Shown here: positions 43,322-51,530 of the stretch, one piece after another
Numbering within the stretch: the stretch's first letter is position 1
Layout of the letters: each line of letters starts with the position of its first letter
NCBI GenBank assembly: GCA_022841705.1
Contig: JALHQZ010000001.1
Span: 62,001-126,000 of the forward strand
DNA length: 64,000 nt
From: Pirellulales bacterium
GTDB lineage: Bacteria; Planctomycetota; Planctomycetia; Pirellulales; Lacipirellulaceae
Reading direction: 5' to 3'
The notes under the pieces: generated by a model
What the model was told of the DNA's origin: nothing
Databases searched by the model: none
The model's input: the letters and a program-made list of their open reading frames with translations, nothing else
Position numbers and translations under genes: made by a program

Positions 43322-43942
43322 TTGTTCTCGCGAAAAATAGCGACAGCAGCCAGTGTTTGTCGGCATAAAGACCTGCTGTGGGTGTCCGTCTGGCTCACAA
43401 TCCTCTCGCTTGGTTTTGGATACCTGATTGTCTATAGCCAAACTGCCGCGGCTGATTCGACGCGCTTATCGACCGCCGCTGCAGCCAAGTGTTACGGTGG
43501 GGGGGATGCGCCAGCAACGTGGGCCCTGGTCGTTGCGATTAATCCCAAGTGCCCCTGCACAGCTGCCACGGTCACCATGTTGGAGCGCATTTGCGCGCAG
43601 ACCAAAGGTGCTCTTCACTGTCAAGTGTTGGCTTACTGTCCTGAAGGTGGCGATGAAAGTTGGACGTCCACCCGCACTTTGCGCAGGCTTGGCTTAATTC
43701 CGAGAGTGGCGATCACAACCGATTATGGTGGCGTGCTTGCTCGTGAATTGGGGCTCACGACATCCGGGGAAACAATCCTGCTGGACAGGGAGCATGTCAT
43801 TCGCTTTCACGGTGGAATCACACCAGCTCGCGGCCACGAAGGCGATAACCTCGGCGCCACCACTGTGCGCGAACTCGTGGAAGAGGATCCCACATCCGTA
43901 ACGACTTACCCCATCTATGGCTGCCCGCTGAGCGCGCCTTAG
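43322..43942 (+). CDS. Membrane-anchored thioredoxin-fold-like protein with CxC motif
   Basis: A 206-residue protein starting at TTG with AAGGAAG 7 bases before it. One N-terminal TM segment (~19-39) leads to an extracytoplasmic domain. NPKCPCTAATVTMLERIC carries a Cys-Pro-Cys motif at the end of a first strand, as in redox thioredoxin-fold proteins, and SGETILLDREHVIRFHGGIT fits the later strand and loop of that fold. More Cys occur at the end (YGCPLSAP). It sits 12 bp before a histidine kinase gene. It may be the extracytoplasmic redox input for that kinase; this is an inference from context. Confidence 0.6.
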   Translation: MFSRKIATAASVCRHKDLLWVSVWLTILSLGFGYLIVYSQTAAADSTRLSTAAAAKCYGGGDAPATWALVVAINPKCPCTAATVTMLERICAQTKGALHCQVLAYCPEGGDESWTSTRTLRRLGLIPRVAITTDYGGVLARELGLTTSGETILLDREHVIRFHGGITPARGHEGDNLGATTVRELVEEDPTSVTTYPIYGCPLSAP

Positions 43943-43954
43943 CATCTGTGCCCC

Positions 43955-46264
43955 ATGCAATCCCTCTCCCAACAGCAGTCCGCGCTTGAGCAGGAGTTGT
44001 TCGCCAAGGAACTTGGCGGACTGCGCCGCTTAACCGATCGCATTTTCCTGTTCTTGTTGCTTGGGCAGTGGTTGTTTGCGGTAATCTGTGCCGTCTTTAT
44101 TACTCCCCGAACCTGGCAAGGAGCTGAACTTTCACCTCACATTCACCTCCTAGCTGCTCTCGGGCTCGGGGGAATACTCGTCAGTTTGCCTTGTGCGCTA
44201 ATCGTCACCAGACCGGGCGCAATGCTCACTCGTTTCGTCGTCGCTGCGTCTCAGCTGCTGTTCTCGGTTCTTCTGACCCATTTGACCGGCGGCCGGATTG
44301 AAACCCACTTTCATATCTTCGTTTCGCTTGCCATCTTGGCCTTTTATCATGATATCTGGGTCTATGTGCCCGCGGTGGCGGTTTCCTTATTGGACCATAT
44401 CGTAAGAGGCCTCTTTTGGCCGGAGTCAATCTTTGGGACCGTCACGCCTTCGGTATTCAGAGCTTTCGAGCACATCGGGTGGATTGCATTCGCAACGTTC
44501 TTCCTCGTTTGGGGGGTCAGGCGGAAACTCACGAATGTCCGCAAGATGGCGCAGTTCCAAGCTTCACTCTCGATTGAACGAGATAACTTGGAGCGGCGCG
44601 TCTCAGAACGCACCCAACTGCTCGGAGAAGCCCGAGACTATTTCGTCAATGTCCTCGATTCACTCGATGATCACATTGCGATTCTTGACAGCGAAGGGGT
44701 CATTAAGAGCGTTAATAAAGCGTGGCGCATGTTTGGCGAGGCGAATGACGCTCGCACGGAACTGTGCGGTCCCGGCGCAAACTACCTTGATGTCTGTCGC
44801 AGGGCCGGCGAATCCGCTTTGGCGATCACGAGCGCAATGGAGCGCATTCTCGCCGGTGAAGCGGGCCAATTCACCACGGAATACTCTTGCAATTCACGAA
44901 CGGAAGAACGGTGGTTTCAGCTCCGGGTTTTACCCTTCGTGGGAACCAGTGGCACGGGGTTGGTGGTAGCGCACGCGAATATTTCTGAGCGCGTCGCCGC
45001 CAGAGAAGCGTTTATGGATAAAGCGCGCACCGCAACTTCTTTGGCGGAGATCATTCGCGACGCGCCCAATGAATTTTTCCTTTGCCGGCAGTCAGATTTA
45101 CAAATTGTCATGGTCAACTATGGCCTTCGCGATTCGCTTGGCTATAGCGAAGATGAATTGTGCGCGATGACCGCCTTGGATTTGCTGCCACAAGCGGAAC
45201 GCTGCAAACCAAACATCTATACCGACAAGTTCGGCGGCAAGTACGCTCACCAAAAAATCCACCAACTCAACCATCAACGCAGTTCTGGTGAAGTCTACCC
45301 TGTGCAGTTAAGTGTCTGTTCTGGAGTCTATGAGGGCGAACCCATCTTTGCGGTCTTCGCCACGGATGTGTCAACGCTGCAGAAGCTTCAAGGTCAGCTC
45401 GCTCAGGCCCTAAAGCTGGAGTCGCTGGCACATTTGGCGGCTGGTATCGCCCACGAAATCAATACCCCGATGCAAAGCGTGGCAAGCAATGTGGAGTTTT
45501 TGCAGTCGTGCCTTGACCGCGTCTTTCGGGTGCTCGGCGCCTTTCAAAGTAGTTTGCAAATGCTCGATGAGCAGTGGAAGGCCCAACGCGAATCGTTGAT
45601 GCAACTCACTCAAGAAGCAAAGCTCGAACACATCTTACTCGAAGCACCACGCGCCGTAACCGAAGCGGCTGAGGCCTGCAAGCGCGTCATCGAAATTGTC
45701 CGCGCCATGAAGTGCATGTCGCACCCAGGAGGGAAAGACAAAATCAAGATCGACCTTAATGAGATCATCCGCAATGCGACCACGATCTCGCGAAACCACT
45801 GGAAGCATTCTGCTACTCTGCACTTGCACCTGGACGAAGACTTGCCCGAAGTCGACGGGCACATCGCCGAACTAAGCCAAGTGATTCTGAACCTCATCGT
45901 CAACGCGGCCGATGCTGTCGCCGAGAAGCACGGATCGCAATGCATGCTTGGTCAGATTGATGTTCGAACGTCGGCCACCGCCGATTTCGTGCGAGTGGAA
46001 GTTGAGGACAATGGCTGTGGAATGTCTCCGGAAGTTTTTGAGAAAGCCTTCGACCCGTTCTTCACAACCAAGCCCGTAGGAAAGGGAACCGGGCAAGGCC
46101 TCGCGATCACACACAATGCCATTGTTAACATGCACGGCGGGACGATTGACATTCTGTCAACGCCTGGCGCGGGCACGACGTTCATGTTTTGTTTGCCGCG
46201 CGCCGATTACCTGCACCTTGAAACCCAGCAGGCCCTTGCCTTTGACCCCGTAGAAGCACTATGA
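43955..46264 (+). CDS. Membrane histidine kinase with PAS domains
   Basis: A 769-residue kinase. Residues ~30-190 hold about six TM segments with several His and aromatic residues (GRIETHFHIFVSLAILAFYH). A short coiled coil follows, then two PAS domains (~225-350 and ~360-480), the dimerisation/phosphoacceptor helix with H-box LAAGIAHEINTPMQSV, and an HATPase domain (N-box NLIVNAADA, G1 DNGCGMS, G2 GTGQGLAIT). It is membrane-bound. Its stop overlaps the response regulator start by 4 bp, so the pair is a two-component system. The His-rich membrane segment could bind metal or haem. Confidence 0.9.
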   Translation: MQSLSQQQSALEQELFAKELGGLRRLTDRIFLFLLLGQWLFAVICAVFITPRTWQGAELSPHIHLLAALGLGGILVSLPCALIVTRPGAMLTRFVVAASQLLFSVLLTHLTGGRIETHFHIFVSLAILAFYHDIWVYVPAVAVSLLDHIVRGLFWPESIFGTVTPSVFRAFEHIGWIAFATFFLVWGVRRKLTNVRKMAQFQASLSIERDNLERRVSERTQLLGEARDYFVNVLDSLDDHIAILDSEGVIKSVNKAWRMFGEANDARTELCGPGANYLDVCRRAGESALAITSAMERILAGEAGQFTTEYSCNSRTEERWFQLRVLPFVGTSGTGLVVAHANISERVAAREAFMDKARTATSLAEIIRDAPNEFFLCRQSDLQIVMVNYGLRDSLGYSEDELCAMTALDLLPQAERCKPNIYTDKFGGKYAHQKIHQLNHQRSSGEVYPVQLSVCSGVYEGEPIFAVFATDVSTLQKLQGQLAQALKLESLAHLAAGIAHEINTPMQSVASNVEFLQSCLDRVFRVLGAFQSSLQMLDEQWKAQRESLMQLTQEAKLEHILLEAPRAVTEAAEACKRVIEIVRAMKCMSHPGGKDKIKIDLNEIIRNATTISRNHWKHSATLHLHLDEDLPEVDGHIAELSQVILNLIVNAADAVAEKHGSQCMLGQIDVRTSATADFVRVEVEDNGCGMSPEVFEKAFDPFFTTKPVGKGTGQGLAITHNAIVNMHGGTIDILSTPGAGTTFMFCLPRADYLHLETQQALAFDPVEAL

Positions 46265-47457
46265 ACCCGCGCATCTTGATTGTCGACGACGATGCCACGC
46301 TGCTCCGCAGCATCGAGCGAAACCTGTGTTTCGACTACGACGTAACGCTGGCAGAATCGGGTCCCCTTGCGCTGGCAATTATGTCCAGTTCGCCACCCTT
46401 TGCGGTGGTGATCACTGACATGCGGATGCCGAAAATGACGGGCTTAGAGTTCATTCCCGAAGCGCGTAAGCTGTCGCCCGACTCATCGTATGTCATGCTC
46501 ACGGGCAATCAAGATCTAGAAACAGCGGTAAATGCCGTCAATCAAGGACAAGTCTTTCGCTTTCTCAACAAGCCGGTGGAAATGTCCGTCATTCGGTCCA
46601 CGATCGACGCGGGACATCGCCAATACATGTTGGTGACAGGTGAAAAGGAACTGCTCAACAAAACATGCGCGGGCGCCATCAGCATGATGCTCGACCTTTT
46701 GGAAGTTAAGAGCCCCGACATCGGAATGCGTTTGGCGAATCTCAAGAGCACCTTCGAGCAATTGCGCGCTCGGCTTGATGTGGAGGCGCATTGGGAGTTC
46801 ACAATGGCCTCGCGTTTGGCTTTCATCGGCTTCACTTGCTTGGGTGACAACGCGACCAACACGTTCCTATCAGAGGCTCCCAACAGTCCGCAGTGGCGGG
46901 ACACGCTTGAGTCAGCAGTGCGAATCGCTGGTCGAATGGTGCTCCGAATTCCACGGTTGGGAACCGTGGGGGAGATCATCGCTAATTGTACGACAACCAA
47001 CGGAGTGCATTGTCATAACCGTCCGAGTACCACTGGGGCCATTGTGCAAACTGGCGCGACGCTCCTGTATGTCGCAATTCTATGGGATGCTATTGTCAGC
47101 CAGGGCGTCCGGACCAGACAAGCATTGGTGGAGATGCGGGAGTTATTACCCGAGATGTTGCCCTGTTACGAAGAAGCTCTGGAGGCAGTTTCCGGTGTTG
47201 AACTACAAGCGAACAGCTTAGAGATTTCGGTAAATCAGCTCACTCCCGGAATGGTGCTCAGCGACCATGTGTGCGCAAAAGATGGCGCAGTGTTGCTTCG
47301 TTCGGGAACTCGGCTCTCGATGGTGTCGATCGAGCGCCTCACCTGCCGTCAAGAAAGTACTGGTGATTTGAGGCCAATTAAGGTGTTCACCAGCGCCGAG
47401 CAACGGCCAAGCCAGTCAGCGTTGGAATGCTTACAGCCCGCGCGACAACCACTCTAG
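46261..47457 (+). CDS. Response regulator with degenerate HD-GYP-like output
   Basis: A 398-residue protein. Residues 1-120 are a receiver: VDDD acidic pair, phosphoacceptor Asp in VITDMRMPKM, and Lys in FLNKP. The rest has the shape of an HD-GYP phosphodiesterase domain but lacks its active-site residues: SRLAFIGFTCLGD stands where LHDIGKIGIPD would be expected, and no GYP motif follows. A C-terminal LTPGMVLSDHVCAKDG segment is typical of HD-GYP response regulators. It is probably signal-dependent but without cyclic-di-GMP hydrolysis. It is coupled to the kinase by a 4-bp overlap. Confidence 0.85.
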   Translation: MNPRILIVDDDATLLRSIERNLCFDYDVTLAESGPLALAIMSSSPPFAVVITDMRMPKMTGLEFIPEARKLSPDSSYVMLTGNQDLETAVNAVNQGQVFRFLNKPVEMSVIRSTIDAGHRQYMLVTGEKELLNKTCAGAISMMLDLLEVKSPDIGMRLANLKSTFEQLRARLDVEAHWEFTMASRLAFIGFTCLGDNATNTFLSEAPNSPQWRDTLESAVRIAGRMVLRIPRLGTVGEIIANCTTTNGVHCHNRPSTTGAIVQTGATLLYVAILWDAIVSQGVRTRQALVEMRELLPEMLPCYEEALEAVSGVELQANSLEISVNQLTPGMVLSDHVCAKDGAVLLRSGTRLSMVSIERLTCRQESTGDLRPIKVFTSAEQRPSQSALECLQPARQPL

Positions 47458-47652
47458 CACCGCCGTCACGCCGATCACAAACATCACAATCCCCCCCGCA
47501 TTCTTGGCGGCATGGTGCAAAATCGGTCCCGGCTCTTCGTGGCGCGAAGCGGCGTAAACCAAACTGATGCTGACCACCAGCGGCACGGCGTACCACATCC
47601 GCAGAATTTCAGCGAGCGGCAAGAGCAGGATCGCAAGCAATGTGGTAATCAT
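47431..47652 (-). CDS. Small two-TM protein
   Basis: A 73-residue protein with two hydrophobic segments (~3-32 and ~47-68; MITTLLAILLLPLAEILRMW and NAGGIVMFVIGVTAVLEWL). It overlaps the upstream gene by 4 bp, so it is translationally coupled to the DUF6677-like protein and probably works with it in the membrane. Its 3' end overlaps the convergent response regulator gene by 27 bp. I recognise no family. Confidence 0.7.
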   Translation of the reverse strand: MITTLLAILLLPLAEILRMWYAVPLVVSISLVYAASRHEEPGPILHHAAKNAGGIVMFVIGVTAVLEWLSRGL

Positions 47653-48293
47653 GACTTGTCCCCTGATTCCGACTTGGTATCCGGCTCGGGCTTCTTTTCA
47701 TCGACCACAGGAACCACGATCATCGGCCCCGCGTGCGCATCGTAAATCGCCAGCACATTGAGGAGGCCGGCAATCACGGTGTAGATGGTCCCCAGGTCGA
47801 AGAAGAAATTTCCTTCGTAGTTCCACTTGGCCAATTCATCGGGATGATAGACCGTATTCTTCGCGGCGTCTTGCGTGGTGAAGCCGCCGGCAATTGATTT
47901 TCGTGGCGGCTGGAACCACCCGCCGAACTGGGGCTCGGCGCCGCGCAGCGCCCGGTTCCGCTCAACCATCGCGGGAATCGCCACCGCCCCGATCCCGGCC
48001 TGGCAAACAAACGGCCAGCGATCAACCACAAAGTTTCGGATCAGCGGCTGCGTCGACGCGTACGCCACATGCCCGTCGCCCACATACATGCCGAACAGAA
48101 ACGTGCCGATGATGCAGACTGAGAACAGCACCCCCTTCGCGGTGCGCCCTTGGTAAAAATGCCCCAACCCCGGCACAAGCCACGCCAACAGCGCAGCCAA
48201 GTTGCGGTTCTTGAGGTCGATCCCGAACTCTTTCTGCACCCTCTCGGTGCTCCAAGTGATGGTGACGGGTTTCGCCATACGTTTGTCGCTCAA
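47649..48293 (-). CDS. DUF6677-like membrane protein
   Basis: A 214-residue protein. An N-terminal 25 residues, then a TM2-like pair of membrane segments starting LAALLAWLVPGLGHFYQGR, then a long extracytoplasmic or cytoplasmic middle, then a final TM segment (LGTIYTVIAGLLNVLAIYDA) and a charged tail (KKPEPDTKSESGDKS). The PGLGHFYQGR motif is the hallmark of the TM2/DUF6677 group seen in planctomycetes. Function unknown. The start may be 48293 (MSDKRMAKP) or the Met five residues later. Confidence 0.75.
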   Translation of the reverse strand: MSDKRMAKPVTITWSTERVQKEFGIDLKNRNLAALLAWLVPGLGHFYQGRTAKGVLFSVCIIGTFLFGMYVGDGHVAYASTQPLIRNFVVDRWPFVCQAGIGAVAIPAMVERNRALRGAEPQFGGWFQPPRKSIAGGFTTQDAAKNTVYHPDELAKWNYEGNFFFDLGTIYTVIAGLLNVLAIYDAHAGPMIVVPVVDEKKPEPDTKSESGDKS

Positions 48294-48459
48294 TTCAACT
48301 GCGTTTAGTTTCGGGTAAACTCACATTTTAAGGCCCCGCCCAATCGCGGATAGCCCAGTTCCCGTGGGATAGGGTTTCGAGCCTGTCAAGCGGGCGGGTA
48401 CCACCCTGAACCAGAGAAACGCACGACGGGCTAAAAGCCCATCCCACATAACTTTCCCT

Positions 48460-49494
48460 ATGAAACATGTTCGCCACGCCATCGTCGGTCTTGGAATCGC
48501 CGGCGCCACGCTCGCCTGGCGCCTCAAGATGCGCGGCGAATCGGTCGCCTTGATCGACGATCCTCAGCCCAACAGCAGCTCCCGCGTCGCCGCCGGCCTT
48601 ATCACCCCCTTCACCGGCCAGCGCTTCGCGCTCACGCCGCGTTGGGACGAATTTTGGCCCGCCGCCGAGAGCTTCTATCGCCAGGTTGAAGACATTACCC
48701 AAACGTCGTTATTCACCGCCGCGCCAGCCGTGCGAATTTTCAACCAACAAGAATTCGACGACATTGCTGCGGCCCGGTTAGCGCAGCATCCGGAGCTGCT
48801 TCGTAGAATCGATCCGCCCGCAGGCTTGGGACAACCGGGAGACATCGCCGTCGAATTGCGCATTGCCGGTCGCGTTGATGTCCCCGCGTACTTGGCTGCC
48901 ACGCAAGAATACTTCTCCGCCCACGACGAGTACTACGAAGCTAAGATTGAAGCCGATAAAGGGGTTCAGCTTGCGGCGCTCGAACTCAAGTGCGACCGGC
49001 TGATCTTCTGCACGGGTTGTTACGCGCCCCCGGCGGAGTTTGCTTGGCTGCCCCTTCAACCAGCGAAGGGCGAATTGCTGACCGTCGAATTGCCGGGCCT
49101 CGATCTGTCACAGATTATCCACCGCAATGTGTGGCTATCGCCACTTGGTCTTCAAAGCAACAATGCAGATCGCTTTCAAGTTGGCGCTACGTTTGATCGG
49201 GATAATCTCGATCTCCTGCCGACCGTTGAAGCACGCGATGAACTCTTGGCGAAGCTCGCCCAAGTCACTTCCCAGCCGCCGCAGATTATTAAACAGTGTG
49301 TCGGATTGCGGCCAATAGTTCGCGGCCGCCAGCCCGTTGCAATCCCCTCTCGCAACGACGACGGATCGTGGATCTTCACCGGCCTAGGCTCGAAGGGTTG
49401 CCTATTGGCCCCATTCTTGGCGGAAGGTTTCGCCGCACATCTCACCACGGGTTCACCACTCGATCGTGACCTTCAGTTGCGAGGCGCCCGATGA
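48460..49494 (+). CDS. FAD-dependent DAO-family oxidoreductase, candidate MnmC(o)-like
   Basis: A 344-residue flavoprotein: GxGxxG dinucleotide motif in AIVGLGIAGATLAWRLKMRG, the second FAD-binding Arg/Asp segment SSSRVAAGLITPFTG, and the C-terminal WIFTGLGSKGCLLAPF typical of DAO enzymes. The family includes glycine oxidase, DadA and the FAD half of MnmC, which oxidatively removes the carboxymethyl group from cmnm5U34 of tRNA. The stop overlaps the next gene, an MnmM-type methyltransferase, by 4 bp. That pairing favours the tRNA-modification reading over amino-acid oxidation. This is inference from context. Confidence 0.75.
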   Translation: MKHVRHAIVGLGIAGATLAWRLKMRGESVALIDDPQPNSSSRVAAGLITPFTGQRFALTPRWDEFWPAAESFYRQVEDITQTSLFTAAPAVRIFNQQEFDDIAAARLAQHPELLRRIDPPAGLGQPGDIAVELRIAGRVDVPAYLAATQEYFSAHDEYYEAKIEADKGVQLAALELKCDRLIFCTGCYAPPAEFAWLPLQPAKGELLTVELPGLDLSQIIHRNVWLSPLGLQSNNADRFQVGATFDRDNLDLLPTVEARDELLAKLAQVTSQPPQIIKQCVGLRPIVRGRQPVAIPSRNDDGSWIFTGLGSKGCLLAPFLAEGFAAHLTTGSPLDRDLQLRGAR

Positions 49495-50075
49495 AGCGGC
49501 TCGTCGACCAAGCCCAAGACTTTGTGCGCGCCGTCGTGCAGCCAGGCGAAGTCGTCATCGATGCCACCGCCGGCGGCGGGCGCGATACGCTCTTCCTCGC
49601 GCAACTGGTCGGCCCCGCCGGCGTTGTTCATGCCTTCGATGTGCAGGCCGTCGCAATCGCCGAAACCGAAGCCCGCTTGCAGCAGGCTGGCATCGCCAAC
49701 GTCACCCTGCATCAACACTCGCATGCGGAACTGCTCGCCGTGCTGCCGACCGAACTCGTGGGCCAAGTCGCGACGGTCATGTTCAACCTCGGTTACCTTC
49801 CGGGCGGCGACGAGCAACTCGTCACGCAAGTCGATTCCACGCTCGCCGCGCTGCACGCCACCGTCACGCTGTTGCGGCCGCAGGGAATCCTCAGCGTGCT
49901 CGCCTACCGCGGCCATCCCGGTGGCTTGGAAGAGGCAGCCGCCGTGCAGCGCTGGATGGCGGATTGTGCGGACCTGACCGCGCCGCTGATCTTCGCTGGA
50001 GCGACGCACGATTCGCCGCTCCTCGTCTGCGCGCAGCGCCAGCCCGTGCCGAACCGGCTGCCGACTCGGATTTGA
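49491..50075 (+). CDS. MnmM-like (YtqB) class I methyltransferase
   Basis: A 194-residue SAM-dependent methyltransferase. Motif I is VIDATAGGGRDTLFLA, motif II VHAFDVQAVAIAET, and motif IV is NLGYLPGGD, the signature of the rRNA methylase-like/YtqB family. YtqB (MnmM) methylates nm5s2U34 to mnm5s2U34 in tRNA of Gram-positive bacteria and plants that lack the MnmC methylase half. Here it is coupled to a FAD oxidoreductase that could make nm5U34, giving a bipartite equivalent of MnmC. The motif assignment is firm; the substrate is inferred. Confidence 0.85.
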   Translation: MKRLVDQAQDFVRAVVQPGEVVIDATAGGGRDTLFLAQLVGPAGVVHAFDVQAVAIAETEARLQQAGIANVTLHQHSHAELLAVLPTELVGQVATVMFNLGYLPGGDEQLVTQVDSTLAALHATVTLLRPQGILSVLAYRGHPGGLEEAAAVQRWMADCADLTAPLIFAGATHDSPLLVCAQRQPVPNRLPTRI

Positions 50076-50216
50076 GTGTCGCTTTAACCGACATTCCGCG
50101 CCCTATTCTGCGACATTTCTCTGGCGGAGGCACCGCCCTGGCCGAGATTCCGGTAGTCTCACCGGTTCACTCAGCGTAAAATCAAAGGACTTCCGTCCCC
50201 TCCGGAGTTTTATCTT

Positions 50217-51308
50217 ATGCGCCGTTGCCATCTGCCTGCCCTCTTCCTTCTCATCGCCATCGTGCTGCCCGTTTCGGCGAAGGACGCCTCCCCGAAAGTC
50301 AGCCGGGACCAAATGGTCAGCCGCGCGATCGCCTTCCTCTCGAGCGCTCAAGACGACAACGGCGCCCTGAGCCCCCAAGTCGGCCCCGCCGTCACCGCGC
50401 TCGCCGCCACCGGCATGCTCGCCAATGGCCGCAGCGTCACCGACCCCGCCGTCGCCAAGGCGATCGAGTACGTCCGCAGCTTCGCCCGGGAAGATGGCGG
50501 CATCTACCAAGACAACTCCCTCTACAAGAACTACGAAACGTGCCTCGCGATGCAGATGTTCGCCGCCGCCAACGCCGAGCACCAGTACGACGACGTCATC
50601 GCCGCTGGCGAAAAGTTTCTCAAGGAGCTGCAGTGGGATGAAGGTGAAGAGCACGATCTTTCCAGCATGAACTACGGCGGCGCCGGCTACGGCAACCACA
50701 AGCGGCCCGACCTCTCGAATACCGCTTTCCTGATCGACGCCTTGCACGAACTGGGCGCCGGCGCCGACGACCCCGCCATCCAACGCGCTTTGGTCTTCGT
50801 CTCTCGTTCGCAAAATCTCGAGAGCCAGCACAATACCACACCCTTCGCCGCTAAGGTGAACGATGGAGGCTTCTACTACACCCCCGCCGCCGGCGGCTCG
50901 AGCCAAGCGGGGGGCGACGCCGCGACCGGCCTGCGCAGCTACGGCAGCATGACCTATGCCGGTCTCAAGAGCATGATTTACTGCGGCGTGAAGGCCGACG
51001 ACCCACGCGTTGTGGCCGCCAAGAACTGGCTCGCGAAGAATTACACCCTTACTGAAAACCCCGGCATGGGCCAGCAGGGCTTATACTACTACTATCACAC
51101 GGTGGCGAAATCGCTCGACGCTGTCGGTGACCCGGAGTTTACCGATGCCACCGGCGCCAAACACGCTTGGCGTGACGAGTTGATCGCCCAGCTCGCCAAA
51201 ACCCAACAGCCCAACGGCAGTTGGGTCAATCCGAACGACCGCTGGCTCGAAAGCGATCCCAACCTCGTCACTGCTTACGTGCTGATGGCGCTGGCCCACT
51301 GCGATTAG
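50217..51308 (+). CDS. Secreted squalene-cyclase-fold protein
   Basis: A 363-residue protein with a signal peptide (MRRCHLPALFLLIAIVLPVS). The mature part is an alpha/alpha toroid with repeated Q-x(2-6)-G-x-W-like turns: SSAQDDNGALSPQVGPAVTA, GYGNHKRPDLSNTAFLIDAL, TQQPNGSWVNPND. This is the prenyltransferase/squalene-oxidase repeat fold, here not a true cyclase because it lacks the DXDD motif and membrane patch. Its homologues in planctomycetes are periplasmic proteins of unknown role. The gene is monocistronic, and a terminal-inverted-repeat element follows the stop by 3 bp. Confidence 0.8.
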   Translation: MRRCHLPALFLLIAIVLPVSAKDASPKVSRDQMVSRAIAFLSSAQDDNGALSPQVGPAVTALAATGMLANGRSVTDPAVAKAIEYVRSFAREDGGIYQDNSLYKNYETCLAMQMFAAANAEHQYDDVIAAGEKFLKELQWDEGEEHDLSSMNYGGAGYGNHKRPDLSNTAFLIDALHELGAGADDPAIQRALVFVSRSQNLESQHNTTPFAAKVNDGGFYYTPAAGGSSQAGGDAATGLRSYGSMTYAGLKSMIYCGVKADDPRVVAAKNWLAKNYTLTENPGMGQQGLYYYYHTVAKSLDAVGDPEFTDATGAKHAWRDELIAQLAKTQQPNGSWVNPNDRWLESDPNLVTAYVLMALAHCD

Positions 51309-51311
51309 CCC

Positions 51312-51417
51312 CATCAGCCGCCACGCGCTAGCGTCCGGTCGTTGCGAACGCGGTTCGCATTGTAAGCGCGGGTATCGTTGTCACCACCGACCGGGGGCTA
51401 GCGCACCGCGGCCGATG
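51312..51417. repeat. TIR element copy 1
   Basis: Starts CATCAGCCGCCACGCGCTAG and ends with a complementary GCTAGCGCACCGCGGCCGATG, with a shared GTCCGGTCG next to the left arm. It begins 3 bp after the stop of the squalene-cyclase-fold gene. A second copy is at 53952-54037, also immediately after a stop codon. Confidence 0.8.
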
Positions 51418-51530
51418 CGTCCGTGCTAGCAGTGAGTTTCGCTCTTCCCCGCGCGCCGTCCTTCTGCTATCCACCCTGCGGCAAAATCCTCACGCCGAGG
51501 ATCCGCCACTATTTTCGCAGGAGTGGTGCG

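Noticed and set aside
43322..43942. Start at an upstream GTG near 43301
   Set aside because: That GTG is in another frame and meets a stop after 12 codons; the TTG with a good ribosome-binding site is preferred.
50217..51308. A functional squalene-hopene cyclase
   Set aside because: Too short by half, with a signal peptide, and without the DXDD catalytic motif.
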